In this document: in pieces, positions 33,337 through 38,329 of the stretch | How positions within the stretch are numbered: the stretch's first letter is position 1 | Layout: each line of letters starts with the position of its first letter | Assembly (NCBI GenBank): GCA_014238285.1 | Contig: JABABK010000025.1 | Coordinates: 1-38,329, forward strand | Direction of reading: 5' to 3' | DNA: 38,329 nucleotides | Source of the DNA: Hellea sp. | GTDB taxonomy: Bacteria > Pseudomonadota > Alphaproteobacteria > Caulobacterales > Maricaulaceae | Made by a program: the position numbers and the translations under genes | Notes under the pieces: generated by a model | Seen by the model: only the letters and a program-made list of their open reading frames with translations | What the model was told of the DNA's origin: nothing | Databases searched by the model: none

Positions 33337-33943
33337 AGGTGTTGTTTAATGAGTTACATATTTGCCAACGATTGGAACCCAAAATTGCGCCAAACGTGTT
33401 TCATCACAATTTCATATTCGGAACTGAATGTAAGTTATATCAAGGCCGTATGACCGTTATTATGGCCGTTACTTGATTGCCCGTAGTTTTGCTAATAAAA
33501 ACAAAGAGATCAATACATAAATGACGCGTGACTTTCATACAATCTTCTTAATTGTACTGAAACTTTGACAGTCTCTCTCAAAGCACCGCAAGCTTTCGTC
33601 TCTCCCCTGAATACCTCACGGCATTCGTCTGTAACATATTTCATATGTCATCAACAATCTTATAGTCCCTCCCCGACCATAGCGTCACAGCCAGTATTTC
33701 AGACTGTCTGTTCGTTGGCGTGTCTGGCTTGTAGAGACATGTAAAAGAGAAAGTAGAAAACCACTCACTTAAATATCCATGTGGGGGAATATTACAGTGA
33801 GGGTTCTCCAAAGTCTTCGTAAGCATTTGGTATGGGCGACGCAAGCCTGTTCATTCCAATATGAACAAAATCAACTTTTTACTTGTAAGTCAGCCATAGC
33901 TCAAATAGTTAACGCCCATTAATCAATTCCATGTGGGAGTTAT
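33337..33943. other. Non-coding stretch before the RHS gene
   Basis: About 600 bp with no supported gene on either strand. It must contain the promoters of the minus-strand recombinase and of the RHS gene, but I see no convincing -35/-10 pair. An imperfect inverted repeat lies near 33445-33476 (TCAAGGCCGTA.../...TGGCCGTTACTTGA). SD GGGAG for the RHS gene is at 33935-33939. Confidence 0.5.
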
Positions 33944-36900
33944 ATGATGTCTTCATATACTATTTCTGTTTTTCAAAAAATAATTCTGGCTTGGCGTTTG
34001 CTAATAGCGGCATTGATCGCATCGGCGCTTAGTTTCACTGCTGCAGCGCAGGGTGAAGGCCCGGGCGGCGGTCCAACATCAATTACAGAAGTTAACAACT
34101 TAGCATGGGATGGTGTACAAGAGCGCCTCGAAGGCATGGGCTTTGGTTTGATGGGAGATCAAATTGATCCGGCAACTGGGGCTTTGGTTTTCACACAGAC
34201 TGATATTTCTATACCGGGCAATTCTAGCCTCGAAGTTGCCATCCGGCGAAAAATGGCAGGCCGTAGCCTCACGCCAGAACTCTCCGCGCATTTTTCTGAT
34301 TGGCAGCTTGATGTGCCAAATATGTCAACTAACATTATTAAAGAAATAGGCCCCGATAAAGTCTTAAACACTTGGGATGATCGATGCACGGCGCGGGCTT
34401 TTCCAGATCCTCATCCGTGGGGATTATGGATGTTTCTGCCGGATAAGTATTGGAATGGTCTTGATATTTCAATTCCGGGCATGGGCAGCACCAAAGTGTT
34501 GGACTTTCCAGATCAATCTGTTTTTGGAACAACATCCGCAAATAAGGCGACGACTAATAATTTAAAGTTTGAATGTATCTCAGATATCGGCGCAGCCAAT
34601 GGCGGCGGCCAAGGTTATCTTGTGACCACGCCAGAAGGCACGACCTATAAATTTAATGTCCTGCAATATTTGGATATGCGCGATAAAGCAACCGATGAGC
34701 AAATGGTGTATGATTTTCTGACGGGCTGGAAGCGTGAAAAAGTTGAAGCGCCTCAGCGCAAAGCCATTCTTTACGCCAGCGAAGTGACTGATAAAAACGG
34801 AAACTGGGTAAAGTACGTTTATAATTCGTCCCGGCAAATTACTAAAATTCACAGCAATGATGGCCGTGTTATCGATATTTTTTATGACGGCTCGGGCCGG
34901 ATCAATAAAGCCTCTGCGAATGTTGATAGTGTGTCTGCCGCTAGAAGAGACTGGATATATCAATATAATGATTATGACGAGCGATATGACCTAAATATTC
35001 TTTCCCGTGTGGTTCAGCCTGACGGTAAATATTGGGATTATAATTTCGAAGAATTTCGAACAAAGACACTCCCCGGCGAATGTACGAAAAATGACATTAC
35101 CGTTTCTCTGACCCATCCTTACGGCGCCTCTGCGACATTTACGCTAGCGGAAACGCGTCATGGTTATGCTGGTACGCCTGATAAACCAAAACCGAGCGAA
35201 ATTTTTGGAAACCCATCCGGCTGTAGTGAAGCGTACACCCATTTTGTTATGGCATGGTTTGAGACAATGGCTGTTACTGAGAAGACTATAAGTATGCCGT
35301 CTGATCCGGGTAATGTTTCGACATGGACATATGCTTACCAGCAAGATGATGGCTGGTATGGTTATAATCCAGATGACACGATACTGGGTGGATTGCGAAA
35401 AATCGTAATGACCGACCCGCTTGGTAATATCACTGAGACGTACCACAGTAAGCAATGGAACGGAATGTATGGTCAGCTGGCTAAAGTGATCAAAAAGAAC
35501 TCTGATGGCGGCGTTCTTGAGCAAACTGTCAACTCATATGAGTCTAAAGGTGAAATATTCGGCTATTCTCACCCCAATCATTATGACACCTATAGCGCGG
35601 TCAAACATAATAAATTTAAGAATTATCTTAAAACATCCGTTGTCACACGGGATGGCGACACCTTTACGACCACACAAGACTATAACAATGATCATACCGC
35701 GCCCGATTATTCCTTTGGCTATCCGACTGTTTCATCGGTTTCGTCTAATGTTACGACAACGCCGCGCGTCACAGAAACGACTTACGAGCATAAAACCGGG
35801 CCATGGATCTTAGGCCTTCCCAAGACGCAAGAAATCAATAACCGCGAAGAAACCCGGTTTGATTATGATAATCAGGGCCGCAAAACTCATGAATACCGCT
35901 ATGATGCTTTGGTCGCGAGCTTTGGGTATCATTCTGATGGAACTCTAGCCTGGGTAAAGGACCCGGTTAATCCGCCACATGAAGCGGATAACTGGCACCG
36001 TGGCAAACCGCAACTTGTAACGCAACCCGATGATAATACGGTCAGTTTGGTTGTGGATGACAATGGCTGGGTGACGTCTTCTACAACTGCGAAGGGGCTA
36101 GTAGAGGGCGCATCTGTAGCGGATTACACTACCGATTATGAATATGACGAAATGGGTCGTCCCGAAAAGATCATTCCGCCAAAAGCATCAAAGGCGTGGC
36201 ACGATACAATCTTTGAATATAACTTTGGCGATGACATCGTCCAAACCATTACCAAGGGCGCTTCTAAAACGACCGTCACATACGACAACTTCTTCCGAAC
36301 AAGTCTTGAGAAGACAGAAGATACATCCGGCACAGGCTGGGAGTCCTATGTCAACACGATCTATGATGCTAATGGACAAATGCTCTTTAAATCACAGCCG
36401 TCAACATCAGAGGGCGAAACAGCGGGAACGCATTTTACCTATGATGATCTTGGGCGGGTAAAAACAGAAAATCTTTTTAACGACGGCATTGTTGAGAAAA
36501 CACACGATTATCTTAATCTGCACCGAAAGCGGGTCACTGATGCAGGTGGTAATGTCACTACGACTTATAAAAATGGTTTTGGCGAGACATTAGAAATCCA
36601 TCAACCCGAAAACACAACCACGATCATTACGCGCAATAGCTGGGGGCAGATCGAGACAGTGCGTCAAGAAGGAAACCATAACGGCTTTTCTGCGGGTCAG
36701 AACCAACACTATGTCTACGATAATCGACAACGTCTGTGCACCCACTATACGCCATCCGGCGGATCAGTCCGTTATGCCTATGACAATGCCGGGCAGTTGA
36801 TCGCAAGCTCAAAAGGGCATGGCTATGACCTGACCTGCCAAATACCATCTGGCGATAATTTGGTCAGTTATGATTACGACGATATGAGCCGTCTGATCTT

Positions 36901-38329
36901 CACTAATTATTCAGATCACGGCACGCCGGATACAGCCCGAGCCTATGACACTAATGGCAATCTTAAATATCTATACCGCCAAGACGGCGGAGAGGATGAA
37001 GTTCCGTGGTATTCAGACCCTAAATTTACCCAATGGTCATATGATTATGATGAACTTGATAATCTAACCCATGAAACAGCATTTCTGGATTGGCAGGAAT
37101 TTGATCTGGATTACCAGTATAACCCCGACGGGTCACTATTTTCTAACACGCGAGAATATCGTAATGTCTTCTGGCCAGCCGGCGAAGGTTACTCCCATAG
37201 TTTTGTCTATGATCGTGACGGCATGGGAAGAGGCACTAAAGTCACTTTAGATGGTTCGGCTTTGGCGCAACAGGCAGGCTATCACGTTTCAGGCCAGCTT
37301 GAGGCCCTTAAATATGGCAATAACCATATTTATACTCAGAGTTATAATGACGAGCTTTTGCCTTGGCATAGCCTGACCGAGAAGGGCGGTCTTCGCGCTG
37401 TTGATCTTACCTATAGTTATAATACACGCGGACTTGTTTCGGGAATTATAGACGGAATCGATAGTAATAATGACCGAACTTTCGGTTATGATGGTCAGTC
37501 GCGCCTGATTACCGCCATGGGGCCTTGGGGCGCGGGTGGTGCTCAGGCAAATGGCTCCTATATTTATGATGCCATCGGGAATATAAGAGAAAAGACACTC
37601 GGTACCCGAAATATCAGTCTGACCTATGATGATACAAGGAACCGTGTCACCCATTCTATTGACACAGGCAGTACAGGAACGCGTAGCTTGGCTTATGATA
37701 GCCGGGGTAATGTCAAACGCATCGGCCTTCAAAATATGACCTATGATGCCTCTGACAGGCCGACGGGTGTATCAGGTATGAATAACGGAGCTTACCGTTA
37801 TGACGGCCATGGTCGCCGCGTTAAATCTGTGACCCAACATGTCTTTGGCGAGAACATCACGCGCTATAATATTTATGACGCTAAAGGCAATCTTGTCTAT
37901 GTGGTGCAAGATCATCCGACAGATAGCAGTGAAGACCACATCACCAATTATGTGAAGATGGACGGCAAGACCATTGCAAGGATCAAAACAACAGGCAGTT
38001 ATGGTAATTACACTAATAGTAATACCTATCTGCACCATGATCATCTTGGCTCTATCGTCTCGGGGACAAGCCAGAACGGCAGTATAGCTTGGACAGAGCA
38101 ATATACGCCTTATGGTATCTCGCTGGTTAATGATGCAGCCAATGATAACCAAGCAGGCTTTACGGGGCATATCAAGGATAGCTATACAGGTCTGAACTAT
38201 ATGCAGGCGCGGTATTATGATCCTGTGAGCGGGCGGTTTCTCTCCCATGACCCCGTTCAGTTTAAACCCGCCACGCCGGGACAGTTTAACCGCTATGCCT
38301 ATACATGGAATAATCCGGTTAACGCCAAT
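33944..38329 (+). CDS. Secreted RHS/YD-repeat protein (partial, toxin end outside window)
   Basis: The frame stays open from ATG 33944 (SD GGGAG) to the end of the window: 1462 codons with no stop. A signal peptide (about 1-36: hydrophobic LLIAALIASALSFTAAA before QGEG) is followed by GDQIDPATGALVFTQTDISI, an N-terminal domain seen in alphaproteobacterial RHS proteins, then many YD repeats (YDYDDMSRL, YDYDELDNL, YDGHGRRV). The last residues show the RHS core end: YMQARYYDPVSGRFLSHDPV and NRYAYTWNNPVNAN. In known RHS proteins a DPxG junction follows and then a variable toxin domain; the window stops about there. The core forms a shell that encloses the toxin. A Sec signal instead of a PAAR/VgrG domain argues against type VI export. 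A neighbouring immunity gene would be outside the window. Confidence 0.9.
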   Translation, partial: MMSSYTISVFQKIILAWRLLIAALIASALSFTAAAQGEGPGGGPTSITEVNNLAWDGVQERLEGMGFGLMGDQIDPATGALVFTQTDISIPGNSSLEVAIRRKMAGRSLTPELSAHFSDWQLDVPNMSTNIIKEIGPDKVLNTWDDRCTARAFPDPHPWGLWMFLPDKYWNGLDISIPGMGSTKVLDFPDQSVFGTTSANKATTNNLKFECISDIGAANGGGQGYLVTTPEGTTYKFNVLQYLDMRDKATDEQMVYDFLTGWKREKVEAPQRKAILYASEVTDKNGNWVKYVYNSSRQITKIHSNDGRVIDIFYDGSGRINKASANVDSVSAARRDWIYQYNDYDERYDLNILSRVVQPDGKYWDYNFEEFRTKTLPGECTKNDITVSLTHPYGASATFTLAETRHGYAGTPDKPKPSEIFGNPSGCSEAYTHFVMAWFETMAVTEKTISMPSDPGNVSTWTYAYQQDDGWYGYNPDDTILGGLRKIVMTDPLGNITETYHSKQWNGMYGQLAKVIKKNSDGGVLEQTVNSYESKGEIFGYSHPNHYDTYSAVKHNKFKNYLKTSVVTRDGDTFTTTQDYNNDHTAPDYSFGYPTVSSVSSNVTTTPRVTETTYEHKTGPWILGLPKTQEINNREETRFDYDNQGRKTHEYRYDALVASFGYHSDGTLAWVKDPVNPPHEADNWHRGKPQLVTQPDDNTVSLVVDDNGWVTSSTTAKGLVEGASVADYTTDYEYDEMGRPEKIIPPKASKAWHDTIFEYNFGDDIVQTITKGASKTTVTYDNFFRTSLEKTEDTSGTGWESYVNTIYDANGQMLFKSQPSTSEGETAGTHFTYDDLGRVKTENLFNDGIVEKTHDYLNLHRKRVTDAGGNVTTTYKNGFGETLEIHQPENTTTIITRNSWGQIETVRQEGNHNGFSAGQNQHYVYDNRQRLCTHYTPSGGSVRYAYDNAGQLIASSKGHGYDLTCQIPSGDNLVSYDYDDMSRLIFTNYSDHGTPDTARAYDTNGNLKYLYRQDGGEDEVPWYSDPKFTQWSYDYDELDNLTHETAFLDWQEFDLDYQYNPDGSLFSNTREYRNVFWPAGEGYSHSFVYDRDGMGRGTKVTLDGSALAQQAGYHVSGQLEALKYGNNHIYTQSYNDELLPWHSLTEKGGLRAVDLTYSYNTRGLVSGIIDGIDSNNDRTFGYDGQSRLITAMGPWGAGGAQANGSYIYDAIGNIREKTLGTRNISLTYDDTRNRVTHSIDTGSTGTRSLAYDSRGNVKRIGLQNMTYDASDRPTGVSGMNNGAYRYDGHGRRVKSVTQHVFGENITRYNIYDAKGNLVYVVQDHPTDSSEDHITNYVKMDGKTIARIKTTGSYGNYTNSNTYLHHDHLGSIVSGTSQNGSIAWTEQYTPYGISLVNDAANDNQAGFTGHIKDSYTGLNYMQARYYDPVSGRFLSHDPVQFKPATPGQFNRYAYTWNNPVNAN

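Noticed and set aside
33641-33844. 67-codon minus-strand frame in the gap before the RHS gene
   Set aside because: No SD, no recognisable motif, no neighbour in the same direction to couple with.
34100-38248. Many minus-strand open frames up to about 158 codons
   Set aside because: They are shadows opposite the continuous RHS frame; compositions are odd and no SD or family motif is seen.

Overview
The window looks like a piece of chromosome from an aquatic, moderate-GC alphaproteobacterium, possibly in the Maricaulales/Hyphomonadales range. That placement is a guess from protein style only: the genes are alphaproteobacterial in character, secreted and envelope proteins abound, and there is no rRNA or other marker gene. 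It contains no CRISPR array, no insertion-sequence transposase and no complete tRNA or rRNA gene.

Left part (1-5.0 kb): a tandem array of at least three secreted GHSQGG lipases. The first is cut by the window edge. The two complete copies each carry the same 66-bp leader, and all three end in a strong terminator. The array ends with one membrane-anchored lipase foldase (Lif). A secreted LVIVD beta-propeller protein is convergent with it. Middle-left (5.1-15.9 kb): housekeeping and metabolic genes, namely the HtpX protease, a 2OG-hydroxylase/sulfotransferase fusion, an aspartate/aromatic aminotransferase, an AGCS amino-acid/Na+ symporter, a GNAT acetyltransferase, a REPIN-like palindrome pair, a secreted repeat-rich protein, a VanZ-like protein, pterin-4a-carbinolamine dehydratase, an MBL hydrolase and HisRS.

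Centre (16.0-20.9 kb): a compact four-gene operon with overlapping reading frames: HPt-REC-REC regulator, YaiO-type TPR/outer-membrane barrel, membrane-anchored HEAT-repeat protein and BcsA/PgaC-like family 2 glycosyltransferase. Together they look like a small exopolysaccharide synthesis and export machine under phosphorelay control. The regulator appears to start at a rare ATT codon. Convergent to it (20.9-26.2 kb) is an RND efflux operon (permease and adaptor) with an OmpR-type regulator upstream. The promoter region between regulator and adaptor holds three direct repeats spaced exactly 21 bp, a likely binding site for that regulator.

Right part (26.4-38.3 kb): a decayed M48 peptidase fragment and a sulfatase, then an accessory region. 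This region begins with 3'-half fragments of tRNA-Val(GAC) on the minus strand and has a 3'-half fragment of tRNA-Ile(GAT) on the plus strand about 2 kb further on. Both are broken at the anticodon loop, as integrase attachment sites are. Between them lies a tightly packed minus-strand operon of four small unrecognised genes, two of them strongly coiled-coil. Next come two convergent tyrosine recombinases overlapping at their 3' ends. The window ends inside a very large secreted RHS/YD-repeat protein, a few residues before the usual junction with its variable C-terminal toxin. The small-gene operon and the exopolysaccharide operon are the best candidates for undescribed systems.
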